From Ailanthus altissimus (lineage: Eukaryota; Streptophyta; Magnoliopsida; Sapindales; Simaroubaceae): a DNA stretch of 64,000 nucleotides. Within the stretch, counting starts at the first letter, position 1, and every line of letters begins with the position of its first letter. A program made the translations under genes and the position numbers. The stretch lies in the NCBI GenBank assembly GCA_946807835.1, contig OX327703.1:255501-319500 (forward strand), read 5' to 3'. Positions 1 to 16,700 of this stretch are shown one piece after another. Below the pieces are notes generated by a model. It worked only from the letters and a program-made list of their open reading frames with translations. It was not told the origin of the DNA and searched no databases.

Positions 1-1
1 G

Positions 2-2230
2 CGGCAATTCAGCACAGCTTACACGCCTCAGCAGAATGGAGTAGCAGAGCGGATGAACAGAACCTTGTTGGAGAGAACAAGAGCTATGTTGAGAACTGCA
101 AGTTTAGCCAAAGCATTTTGGGCAGAAACAGTCAAAACCGTCTGTTATGTGGTAAATTGGTCACCATCAACAGCAATCGAGTTGAAGACACCAATGGAGA
201 TATAAACTGAAAAACCAGTTGATTATTCTCGCCTTCATACATTTGGAAGTCCTATGTACGTGATGTATAATCCCCAAGAAACAACGAAGTTGGATCCAAA
301 ATCCAGAAAATGCATTTTCTTGGAATATGCTGATGGAGTCAAGGGGTATCGCCTGTGGGATCCCACTACCCACAAGGTCGTTATCAGTAGAGATGTGATA
401 TTTGTAGAAAATAAACTACAAAGGAATGATAAAGATGATAGCACAGTGAAGGAAAATCTAGAGACTACAACAGTACAAATGAAAAATAATCAAGTACAAG
501 AAGATTCAGATTCTTCTGAAGCAGCACCAGAGCATGAAGAATAAGAACCAGTAGAGTCTGAGGCTACAGATGATCGTAGATCAACTCGTGAGAGACAACC
601 ACCATCATGGCACTTGGAGTATGTTATGGAAGCTCATGTTGTATACTGCCTTCTAACAGAGGATGAAGAGCCAACAACTTTTCAGGAGGCTTCTAAAAGT
701 CAAGATGTTTCTCTATGGATGACAGCAATGCAAGAAGAGATTGAAGCCTTGCATAAGAACAAAACATAGGAGCTGGTTGCACTACCATGTGAAAGAAAAG
801 CCATTGGAAACAAATAGGTCTACAAGATCAAACGGGATGGCAATGACCAAGTGGAGCGGTATCGTGCGAGATTGGTGGTGAAAGGTTATGCTCAGAAAGA
901 AGGTATTGACTTTAATGAGATATTTTCTCATGTGGTTAAACTCACGACAGTCAGAATAGTCCTAGCAATGTGTGCTACATTTGACTTACATCTAGAACAG
1001 CTAGATGTGAAAACAGCTTTTCTTCATGGAGAACTTGAAGAAGAAATTTATATGCTCCAACCAGAAGGTTTTAAAGAAGAAGGAAAAGAGAACTTGGTTT
1101 GCAGGTTGAACAAATCTTTGTACGGTCTCAAACAGGCGCCGATGTGTTGGTACAAGAGATTTGATTCCTATATCATCAGCCTTGGATACAACAGACTTAG
1201 TTCAGACCATTGTACATACTACTAAAGGTTTGAAGATGATAATAATTTTATTATTTTACTGTTGTACGTGGATGACATATTGGTGGCAGGCCCCAACAAA
1301 GATCGAGTCCAAGAATTGAAGGCATAGTTGGCTAGGAAATTTGATATGAAGGATTTGGGACCAGCAAACAAGATTCTAGGGATGCAAATTCACCGAGACA
1401 GAAATAACAGGAAGATTTGGCTTTCTCAGAAGAACTACTTAAAGAAAATCTTGTGGCGCTTCAACATGCAAGATTGTAAGCTAATTAGTACCCCACTCCC
1501 TGTTAATTTCAAGTTATCCTCTAATATATGTCCTAGCAAAGAAGCAGAGAGGAAGGAGATGTCTCGAGTACCGTATGCATCAGCAGTGGAAAGTTTAATG
1601 TTCGCTATGATTTGTACCAGACCAGACATTGCACAAGCAGTGGGAGCAGTTAGTAGATACATGGCGAATCTTGGTAGAGAGCATTGGGGTTGTGTCAGAA
1701 GGATTCTTAGATACATTAAGGGTACCTCAGATGTTGCTTTATGTTACGGAGGATCAGATTTTATTGTTAAGGGCTATGTGGATTCAGATTTTGCAGAAGA
1801 CCTTGATAAAAGAAAATCCACTACTGGCTATGTGTTTAAACTTGCAAAAGGAGCTGTAAGCTGGGTTTCGAAACTGCAAACTGTTGTGGCATTATCTACT
1901 ACAGAAGTAGAATACATGGCAGCTACACAAGCTTGCAAGGAAGCAATTTGGATACAAAGATTACTGGAGGAGCTCAAGCACAAGCAAGAGAAAGTTGAAT
2001 TGTTTTGTGACAGTCAGAGTGCCTTGCACATTGCAAGGAATCCAGCTTTTCATTCAAGAACGAAGCACATAGGTGTTCAATATCACTTTGTTCGTGAAGT
2101 GGTAGAAGATGGAAGTGTGGATATGAAAAAAATTCATACAGATGATAACCTAGCAGATGTGTTGACCAAGCCCACCAATACTAACAAGTTTGTATGGTGC
2201 AGATCCTTACATGGCCTAGCAGACACATAG
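2..2230 (+). pseudogene. Copia pol fragment: integrase C-half, RT, RNase H (TNT1-like)
   Basis: This encodes part of the polyprotein that copies element RNA into DNA and inserts it. The frame starting at base 2 opens with the integrase motif TPQQNGVAERMNRTL (its E is the last residue of the D-D-E triad), then the GPxK-like linker. RT follows at about 780-1500, with ARLVVKGYAQ, DVKTAFLHGEL and LLYVDDILVAG (catalytic DD near 1270). RNase H is at about 1780-2200, with DSDFAEDLDKRKSTTGY and the AFHSRTKHIGVQYHFVRE and DNLADVLTK motifs. The frame is never shifted, but it has premature stops at 203-205, 542-544, 767-769, 815-817, 1223-1225 and 1325-1327. It ends at a proper stop at 2228-2230. Seen directly: domains and stops. 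Known: the family resembles TNT 1-94 polyproteins. Confidence 0.95.
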
Positions 2231-2297
2231 GCAACATGGCTTTGGCGAAGAAGAAAGAATGGTGTGGAGACTTGATTGATTCTCAATCAAATCTCCA

Positions 2298-2308
2298 AGT
2301 AGGAGAAA
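2298..2308 (+). other. Copia polypurine tract
   Basis: A short purine-rich stretch (AAGTAGGAGAAA-like, broken by one T) lies directly before the LTR start, as expected for the plus-strand primer of reverse transcription. Confidence 0.7.
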
Positions 2309-2730
2309 TGTTGTGGTAGCTGGCACCGTGTACCAGCTACCTAATTGCTGGCACACGATGCCAATAATTATTTTAACAATGGTGGATAGCCATTTCTTGG
2401 CTTTCCACCATGCTAAACTCTCCCTAAAAATTGGAGAGTTTAGCAGTTCATTTTTCATTCCAAAACAAAACAACACAATTTTGAGAGAATTTGTGTATTC
2501 TTTGAGTGATTTGAGAGAATTAGGTGTATTGGGGTTTTGGGTTGTGAGGCTAAAACACTACAATACTTGTATTCTCCATTTTCAATAGTAAGAGATTCTT
2601 TTGTCTTCACCCGTAGACGTAGGCTAAAAGCCGAACCACGTAAACTTGTGTTTTGTCTTATTTTTATTTTTATTATTTTTCTCAATTTCGCTTTAGCTGC
2701 GACCCTGCATCACCCCTCAATTTCCTAACA
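2309..2730 (+). repeat. Copia 3' LTR (422 bp)
   Basis: It begins TGTTGTGG directly after the polypurine tract and ends CCTAACA, giving TG...CA ends with a short inverted terminal repeat (TGTTG / CTAACA). The partner LTR is outside the window, so the TSD can only be predicted: the five bases after it are CTTTT (2731-2735), which are also MLO exon bases. Confidence 0.9.
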
Positions 2731-2755
2731 CTTTTCTTGCTGCTAAATGTCAATG

Positions 2756-3931
2756 GTGAGTTTCTCTTTATGGTTTTTGTTACAGATATCAAGTTATGCA
2801 CTTTATTTTGACACTCTTATGGTCTCAATTAAGTTACAGTCTTGATACCCTTTTGACTCTAAGTGCGGCAAAAATCATAATCACACTATAAGTAAAAACA
2901 CATAAGATCAACATACCAATAAAGATAAAAAAATAAACCAATCAACAAGACACAAAATACACGAGGTTCAACCTAAAATTGTCTATGTCCACTGAGGATT
3001 CATAATTCAGCTTCTTTTATTGATATAGATCACTAAGTATCTTCTTACATCATCAAAAATCACATAATACCTAAAATATCTTCTATAAACCATCTTAGTA
3101 TCTCTCATAGAGATCCTTAACTATTTATCTTTGATCACCATAATTTTCCTAAGAACTCTTAGTATCTCATCATAAGAGATTTTTATAATGAATACAAAAA
3201 TAGTCCGAGTATTTAAGCCAAATGGATCTATGATATTTCTTTTGTTTACTCAAGGACTAAAGGAAATACTCCCCAAAATGTGCACCATGCAATTAGCGCT
3301 TAGCTAACTTCTCTATTCTTTCTTATGGTTTACATTTTGAAACTTTAGATGCTTAACTTTCTCTTGTGTTTAAAAAGGTTTATATAGTGAATAAAATACT
3401 TTTAGAAACTCTAAACCTAATTAGAATAAGAATTTTTACTTATAGGCATTTTAATCCAAATTAAAAAAGTCAATTAACTTAAAATAAGAAACACTCCAAA
3501 GTCGTTGCATGAATACTAACTGTGTAAACAGTACCCCGAGCGTAAACAGTAATCAGTGAACCGTACCCAGATGAACAGTACCCCCGAGCCCAAACAGTAC
3601 TCGTTAAACAGTGTTACCACATGAATAGTACTCATTCTTTTGGCTTTCTGTTTTACTCCTCCTTTATATATTCAATACGTATTTGATTTCATAATAACTC
3701 TCCTCTTTATATTCTTCACAATTCATGCCCATACAAAATTGTTGAATCACCAATTTTTAATAATTTTTCTTAAGCTGATTACCTCATTTTTGCAAAGCAT
3801 TTTTCTATTCTTCAAACCCTACTGGTCTTTGTTTCTTAATTAGCAGTTTTGATTTTATCAAAGGCATATTCTATTTCCATTGCTATTAATAACTTTCAAA
3901 TGGTTGTTGTAACTCAAATTTTACCGTGCAG
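2756..3931 (+). repeat. MLO intron filled with unidentified repeat and AACAGTA cluster
   Basis: This intron (donor GTGAG at 2756, acceptor CAG ending 3931) holds AT-rich sequence unlike its exons. Between about 3505 and 3632 the motif AACAGTA, with variants GAACAGTACC and GAATAGTAC, recurs about seven times. The stretch 2880-3690 resembles in layout the sequence at 4800-5500 in a later intron (a shared ending of the form TTTTTATATGTTCAA followed by a cytosine- and thymine-rich stretch), suggesting two copies of one element. No coding capacity was recognised. Confidence 0.5.
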
Positions 3932-4706
3932 GTTGGCATACATATTTCTGGATAGCATTCATTCCCTTCATTGTAAATTAAGCCAAACTCAGAAATGCAA
4001 TTAGTGAATGATTAATGACCACTCGATATGCAATTCGATATCTTTGTGGATACTTACTTTGATAATCATGTCCCAGAATTTAATTTCTTGATTTCTGTCA
4101 GCACGTGCACTCAAAGATGGTGGAAGAACATGAAAATTCTATTATGCGGTGCAGACACCACCAGGCTGCCTGGTACAAGTCAAAACAACATTATATCAGG
4201 TAGTCTACGTGATATCTGCATTTTAAAAACGTGTGAAACGTTATAACTGAGAGTTTCTACTAGTTTACATATCCAAGTTTATTTAGATATACATAGTGGT
4301 TCATATATGCAAGAAGTTAAATTCTATGTTGTTAATGAAAATCTTTTGGCAAATTCCAGGTAGTTTATAAAGTTTTTGCCTTCCCCAAATCATCGTTGCT
4401 AAGAATGCAGAAACTTGAATTTTAAGAAACTTAAAACTGAAATTTTGTATTGCCTTTTTTTTTTTTTTGTTTACTTTTTCTTTTTATGCAGCTTCAATTT
4501 GCCATGGGCACTAAGTTAGAGCACATGATTACAAAATTAGCCCATGAGGTTGCTGAGAAACATGTAGCCATTGAAGGAATTTTGGTGGTTCAACCTTCAG
4601 ATGATCACTTCTGGTTTCAAGACCCAGGATCATTCTCATTCTCATTCTCATTCACATCATTCTATTCCAAAATTCTTTTGAACTTGCATTTTTTTTTTGG
4701 ATTTGG

Positions 4707-5563
4707 GTAAACATATGATCCTGTAATGGCCTAATAATAATGATAGTCATATAAAATGTTGGGCTTTTTATGCGCCCTGATTTCACTACTTAGTAATTTA
4801 GTATCTAACCTTAAGCACTTTGCAAAAATTTTTTTTCACAAGTAAAATAAAAATAAAAAAAACATACACAATAAAGATAAATAATTATTTAATTATAAAA
4901 ACATAATAAATTTATATAATTTGATAATAAATGTTTATATTCATAATAAATTATGGAATCCTAACTTTTTTATTATTTAGTTTACAAAGAACTCTTAAAT
5001 CATACAAATCTCTCACAAGAGATTACAAAAAATACAACAATAACAATCTACCAAAGGGTTTATTAGCATCTTTTTGGGCACTCAAGCACTCTAATGACAG
5101 CACTTTCTCTCGTACACTCAACGTTCTAATGCTCTATCAACTCTCTATTCTTTTTCTTGTATACATAACTAATCTAGTGGATTTACAATTATTTATATAA
5201 ACTCTAAAAATTCTTAAAAACTTTATTTTTAGTTGGAATATTAGTTCACATGTTTAGAGCATCTAAAACCAACTTAAACAAATCAAATTAACTTAAAAAC
5301 GGACTTTCAAAAGAGTTGGCATTACAGCATTAGTGCAATTTTATCTTGGTGTTGCAGCGCAAGGCTTGAAGAAAGGCTTCCAACATGCTTTCACGCCCCT
5401 TCTTTTAGCTCGTTTTCACCCCTTTTTTATATGTTCAACACACACTCTATCTCATGTCAGCTTTTCATTAGTCTCTAACAAAAATATCTCTCAAACTCAA
5501 TTTTAAATAATCAATTCAATCATAAAAAGAATTAGATAACTTTCAATTGATCATCTATTTCAG
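4707..5563 (+). repeat. MLO intron with second copy of the unidentified repeat
   Basis: This intron lies between the fourth and fifth recognisable MLO exon blocks (donor GTAAAC at 4707, acceptor CAG ending 5563). Most of 4800-5500 is AT-rich repeat-like sequence similar in arrangement to that in the first intron. Short open frames here encode nothing recognisable. Confidence 0.45.
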
Positions 5564-6358
5564 GTTCAATATGGCTTTGAATCCTGCATTATGGGACAAG
5601 TTGGTTTTATTATCCGAAGACTTGTTATAGGGTAAAACTTACAACATCTTTAACTTCTTATGTTACTGTATCGATTAACCAAATTCGACATATCTACCGT
5701 ACATCTAGATGTTTAAAACAAGTCTCTCACTTTCGTTGTATATCAAGTTTTTCGTTACACGTTCTAGTTTATGGGTTATATTTAAGAAACAGTCGGTTGT
5801 ATTGTAGATTGGCTCTGCTTCACCAAGTCTCTTATTCTTATGTTTTGAGTGTGACATATTTCCATTCTCAGGGCTCTTATTCAGTCCCTTTGTAGCTACG
5901 GTATCCTACCACTGTACGTAGTTGTCACACTGGAGAAAGATTATAAGAAGATTCCTTCTCATTTTTTCTTTTTCTCGTGATTGTTTCAAACCGAGAATGC
6001 TTTGTAAAAATTATTAACATAACGTTATATGTTACAAGTATGACTCAACAAATTGACAATGGTTTTTAAACAACTTTTGTTTGTGAAAATGGAGTTCATT
6101 CAAGAAGGCAATATTTGATGAACACATTCAAGATTGCCTTGTTGGCTGGCTAGGTTGGCAAGGAAGAAAAAGACCAACAAAAATGCTGCTGATGGCTCAC
6201 CCAAAGTGAGTTACACAGAGGAGTCTCCTCTAATTCATTTGGGCAAACTAGGCAAAAACAATGTGCAATGGAAGAAGGTAATGCAGGAGGAAAAATGTCT
6301 GGCTCCAATGGGCACAAATGAAAACCCTTTTGGACTCTTTGAACTTCTGAAACTTTGA

Positions 6359-6878
6359 CCTAAAATTGTTCGCAAAGAGATGTATACAGTTTCACTTTTG
6401 TATAAGTATTTTCGGTACTGATTTGCTTTCGGATTGCAATGTGTCAAATGCATTAACATCTCAAAAATGTTGTATATAACACAAAGCAAATGCCTAAATA
6501 TCAATAAAATCTCCTAACACAATCCATGCACAAGCAAAAGCATTATAAGTTCTCCATTGAACCATGATAAACAAGGCAAAGGCGATTCAATTCAGTCAAA
6601 AAATAATTCACTCATCAAAATTGTACTTTTATTCATTAACTTTTGCTAGACTATTAACATGCATGTTACCTTGAGCAACAAGATTTTTAAGTGTTTGATA
6701 TCTCTCTCCACCATATAACACAACAGAACTGCACCAGCCCCATTATTCAACTCTAGCAGAAAATTGTAAATGGTTATGGCCTGCAAGTATAACACTACTT
6801 TTTCATTGAGTTAACTACAACAGACATCAAAACTGAAAGATTCTACAACTCAGATTATGTGGCGATTCTTCATGTATT
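6359..6878. other. Spacer between MLO remnant and RIO2 3' end
   Basis: About 520 bp without a recognisable gene. It should hold the RIO2 3' UTR (minus strand) and whatever remains of the MLO 3' end. No repeat or motif was recognised. Confidence 0.5.
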
Positions 6879-12212
<5,334 letters not shown>

Positions 12213-13759
12213 GTTTCTGGTTAAAAAAAGAGGGGGGTGGGGGGTGGGGGTGGGTGGGAGAACAATAAACGGCGGCGTATCAGTGACGTAAAAGGTTTTG
12301 CTTTGCAACAAACACTCTTTTAGAATTTTCGGAGACGAAACGGTGACAGCAACGGCGCTCTTTGCTGCTTCAGCCTTGAGCTTCCGGCGCTCTTTGCTTT
12401 GCTTTTGATCTTCTAGTTTTTGATAGGTATTGGCAAAAAAGCAGGCAGACAACCAAACCAATTTGTGCGTTTTGGGCTACGTATTGGGCTTAAGTAAATA
12501 GGCCGTTCACAAAAAATATGGTCCACTGGCCCTAAAAGCCCAACACAAGTAAAATCTCTCTATAGCTTTTTTTCTATTATTCATTATTCACAATCTATAT
12601 TTAGATTGTAACATACAATGTCGAGATACAATTGGGACACTTAGTCTTTTATATATATTCGGTAATACCTCAATAAATTAAGAACTTTGATTAAATAATA
12701 TTTTTTATTAATTTTAATTTAAAGCCGATAAGTTAAATTAATAGTTCAATAAATTTATAAGCTAATATATTATTAAAAAAATATTTGTAATTTCATATAA
12801 AACTCATTTACTATGTAATTTAATATACAACTAAATTCATATGATATGTCTAAGAGATAATTTCTAATTTTTTGTAATGCATAAAAAAAAAAAGTTGGTA
12901 TAACATTCTTATTTTGTATAAGAAATCATTCTCTGTCATTATCAATTTGAGTGCTTCTTTGCATAAGAGAAGCTCCATAATAAAATTATCATCTTTAATA
13001 AATAAAATTTATGAATTAACTTTATAAGTAATTAAAAAATATATATTAAAATTAATTTGTTTAATCATTAAAAAGGATATTAAATATAATAATTTGAAAA
13101 AAACAAGAAATATTTTTATAAATTCGATTAATTAGTATATTTTTATTAGCCCAAAAAAAATTACTTCATGGAATTTCCACTATATATTCATTTTTATCTT
13201 GTACTCATGCTATACATATTAGTGCATAGAGATAAAATACCAGAAAAAACAAAGTGATTGATTTAAAATACACATTCACGACTGTTGCAAACACTGCTGC
13301 TCTAGAATTAAAGGCTACCAACACCGATTAAGTTCCGTATTTTGCATAACCTTTTCTCTTTGGAAAAAAAATAAATTTTTTTGGCATAAATCTTATTATG
13401 TAATAAGACTACCGGGACCATTTTGCATAAACTTTTTTTTTTTCATAGACTTGGCATTTACTTTTATTCACAGCACCAAATCTCACAACACCTGCATCAC
13501 AATTATGATGGCCTCAAAACTTTTAGACATGACAAATGCAAGCAGAAATATTAAGATATAATTTAAGCAAAAGCCATATGCATGTCTCAAATCTACATAT
13601 CAAGAAAAACATTTAAAAGACAATCTTAATACATAATGAGTCACCAACTATGAAAAGAAAATAAACAATGACAAGTTCAACCCCATTTCTGCAACACTGA
13701 CATTCTAAGAAATGTCAAATAACACATGAAGATTGGCGGGTGCTAGAACCTAGGATTCC
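12213..13759. other. Intergenic region: RIO2 promoter/leader and GDI 3' flank
   Basis: The two genes are head-to-tail on the minus strand, so this 1.5 kb contains the RIO2 promoter and 5' UTR (right of 12212) and the GDI 3' UTR (left of 13760). It is AT-rich with no recognisable gene or mobile element. The RIO2 frame stays open upstream of its ATG to a further ATG at 12461. Confidence 0.6.
12232..12258 (+). promoter_or_regulatory. G-run cluster just upstream of RIO2 start (G-quadruplex candidate)
   Basis: Five runs of three to six G separated by single T residues lie on the plus strand, that is the template strand of RIO2, 20-46 bases upstream of its ATG. The pattern satisfies the usual G-quadruplex rule of four or more G3 runs with short loops. 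The RIO2 strand has the matching C-rich run, probably within the 5' UTR. Confidence 0.6.
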
Positions 13760-16700
13760 TCATTCTTCTGCAGCACTGGCAGCACTTAAATCCACACTGA
13801 GGTCAACAACCTGCTCAAAAACACACAAGTTAAGCACCATTTAACATTGGCACTAAACACAACAGTTTCCAAGATAAATGATAGAATATTTGGATCTAGA
13901 GATATGAATACGATAAGTAGTTAGCACCAAAATGAAATATCTTACCTTTCCGGTTATCAAGGTGTACATGTTGAGCACATCCAAGACGGTTGACTCGAAG
14001 TGCGTCGTGGCATCATAACTCTGAAAGGTTACAACAGAGATTTTCAGGTTGCATCCATATGTAGAACATACAGAAACATGGCAATTTAGTTCAGGGAGAG
14101 CATTTAAAGAAACTGAAGACTTAAGACTCACTGTTGATATAAAGCAATTGTCTAGAGTAGGTTCATTGACAGGTTCATATCTGTCATAAATATCCAAGAA
14201 TATTTCATCCACAGGACCTAGAAGATCGATTCCAGGCTTTAATTCAGTCTCAGGATTATCAGTCTCTGCCTCTGTCGACACAAATGCAATGAATTTGCCC
14301 TTTGGAGCAACATTGTGGGAGTAAGAACAACAGAAAACGTACCTGCTCAACCACATAAGCACACAAAATTTCAAACCAGAAGTGCAAAAGAGACCACCAC
14401 ATCAAGTGAATAATCATCAGCAGCCAATTTTCAAATGATAACATCCAGAGGTTTCTCAGGTGGCTTCCATGAACATAACTTTCATTTTCTTTTTTCCTTT
14501 CCCGTTTATTACAGTTAGGGAAAGATTAAGGGTGTTAAAATTCCAGTCTGAAGAGTAAGAGATAGGATGAATACGAGGTCATGGTTTTTTTTTCTTTTTT
14601 TAATTTGGTTTATATTAGTTATTCCATCAATCCATCCACTCTTTTCTAAAAATTGAAAAACAAAATACATGAATATAAACCAAACCCCTCCTGAACCCCA
14701 GCACGTACGGGATTGGAACCCAAAAGGTTTTACTAGTTTAACTAACACACTCATATAAATATTTAAATAACAATCCCTCTCAAAAATATTTTATGAGAAC
14801 TTACATGTCTGATTTACGACCCAACTGGTTCTGTGGCAGGATAATCTGCACTGAATGAGAATCATTGGTGTTTGGGATTGTGTGGCTCATAATGGCAATG
14901 GCCCTGGCAACCCTGCCAACCTTCCTCACCTGTTCAAACAGATATCATATTCTGCATATCAACTATCTGTATGTGGAATTCATAAGATAAGACAATAAAG
15001 GAAAACAAAGAATCTAAATTCGACAATAATTAGTACTATCATAATATATTTACATTTATCAGTCAGCTATTGCAGGATCAGATTAAAATTTGTTTGTCAC
15101 AAGTACCTAATTTTGCCCCAAGTTCAAAATCATGTAGGGTAGAAACTAGTTGGCCTATATTTCAGATTCCTGAACAATCACTCGTGACAAAGGATATTAT
15201 AATCATTACCTTGTTGGGCAAGTAAGAAGGATCACAAACAACTTTCTTGCATTTAGCAGTTTCTCCTTCCGATGTCACACCAACAACTTTACCTTCGTCA
15301 TCGAACTCTACCTGGCACCAGAACAATATGCAAAATATCATCCTTTCCAGTGATAACAAATTGACAGGGATTTTCTTTGTATAAATAAAATAATTAGAGT
15401 AAGAGCAATGGCATAAAAGAAAATGGACAACAGACTTGAGAAGTCCTACTAAGTACCTTGCACTCAGGTTTATTCAACATATAAGTTCCACCATAAACAG
15501 CACTAAGCCGAGCAAATGCCTAATGACAATAAAAAATCAACAGAAAATCAAATTAAGTTAACAAATTTCATTTTCAGTGCAAAGTTCTGAACCACAATTC
15601 ATATGATGGAGAGAAAATGAAAAAGATAGATATAAAAGAAAGAATAAAAGAGAAAGAGAGAAAGACACCTGGGGTAACTCTCCCAGCCCATATAGAGGGT
15701 AAATGTAGGGTGATCCACCTTGGAAACGTGCAAGAGATTCAGCATATAACTATCACATACACATAAATCATCTGGGAATTAACACTTCAGGAAGAGCGTG
15801 ATAAAGTTGTAACTGGCAGTGCCACAGTTATTAAGGAAAGGACACAAACTCTAATCTCAAGCCATTTTTACCTTCATTCTCTTCACAGTATCAAGAGCAG
15901 GTTCATCTAGGTACTTATCATCTCTATGAAGCGCCAATGCATGACCAATGACGTCAACAGTGTTGCCATCAAGACCATATTTCCTGTAAGAAGATCAACA
16001 ATGTTATAAGCAAAATGTACCGGGAATGCTCACAAAGTATCTCCATAAATATTCATCTAAATTTCATGTGCTTAATATCACATTTACTAAAATAAAGGAG
16101 AAAACACTAAAAAAAAGCAGTAATATTTAAAACTTCTGCCTAAGAAGCTTAGCAAACAAAAACCAAAAACTCAAATTTTTCAGAATTTTTACATTTAAAT
16201 TTGTGCTTTCCTCTATATATATAGTTCAAAAATGTGCACAAAGTATTTACTTTTATCCAATTTTTAAACATGCCTAAAAACTACTACTACCCCATCAAAC
16301 ATATCTTCTGAAAATATTTGACAACACATATACAGGAGTTCATGGAACATTTGACACCATCCAAACTGCATTCTGAATATCATTGAGAAAATCAATGCAG
16401 AGGATCATGAAAATAATGATTGAGGGCAAAAACTTACGCAATCAGCTGTCTAGTTGTCACTCTTGTCAAGTCCATTCCCTCATGCGTTTGGGGATTACTT
16501 TCATTATAATCCTGAACAAATAAGAAAAACTTGCGAGCACGGCGCTTTTCAAATATACCCATGAGTGAAGATTTGAGTGCTTCCATGTCATTTGACGGCA
16601 CTTTATAGACCTATAGAGAATTATATACCAAAACATTAATTTATTCACAAGGTATATAAAATCTAAACAATTGACAAATTCAAACATGTCAAGACAATTT

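Larger units (their letters stand above)
1..2730 (+). mobile_element. Ty1/copia LTR retrotransposon, 3' part (5' end outside window)
   Basis: The window opens inside the integrase region of a copia element and runs through reverse transcriptase and RNase H to a 3' LTR. The domain order integrase, RT, RNase H is diagnostic of copia rather than gypsy. The 3' LTR ends at 2730 and the next base begins MLO exon sequence. The 5' LTR, gag and protease are outside the window. All pol domains lie in one reading frame with only point stops, so the copy is dead but only moderately old. Confidence 0.95.
2731..6358 (+). pseudogene. MLO: MLO-like seven-transmembrane protein gene, disrupted remnant
   Basis: MLO proteins are plant plasma-membrane proteins with seven transmembrane helices and a calmodulin-binding tail; family members affect powdery mildew susceptibility, pollen tube or root responses. 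Remnant exons, by homology: 2731-2755 (FLLLNVNG), 3932-3972 (GWHTYFWIAFIPFI), 4492-4706 (GTKLEHMITKLAHEVAEKH, then VVQPSDDHFWF, then ILFQNSFELAFFFWIW), 5564-5631 (YGFESCIMGQVGFIIRRLVI), 5872 to about 5930 (LIQSLCSYGILPLYVVVT), and about 6090-6358 (FKKAIFDEHIQDCLVGW, then a basic tail to a stop at 6356-6358). Splice sites for the first four joins fit phase. Damage: the copia insertion removes or displaces everything 5' of 2731; a one-base loss near 4618-4621 shifts frame; another shift lies at about 6147-6165; no clear acceptor AG precedes 6090. Exon coding matches are strong, so the family assignment is secure; the clade is not. Confidence 0.88.

Noticed and set aside
1..2230. Functional copia polyprotein
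   Set aside because: Six in-frame stops, so no full polyprotein can be made.
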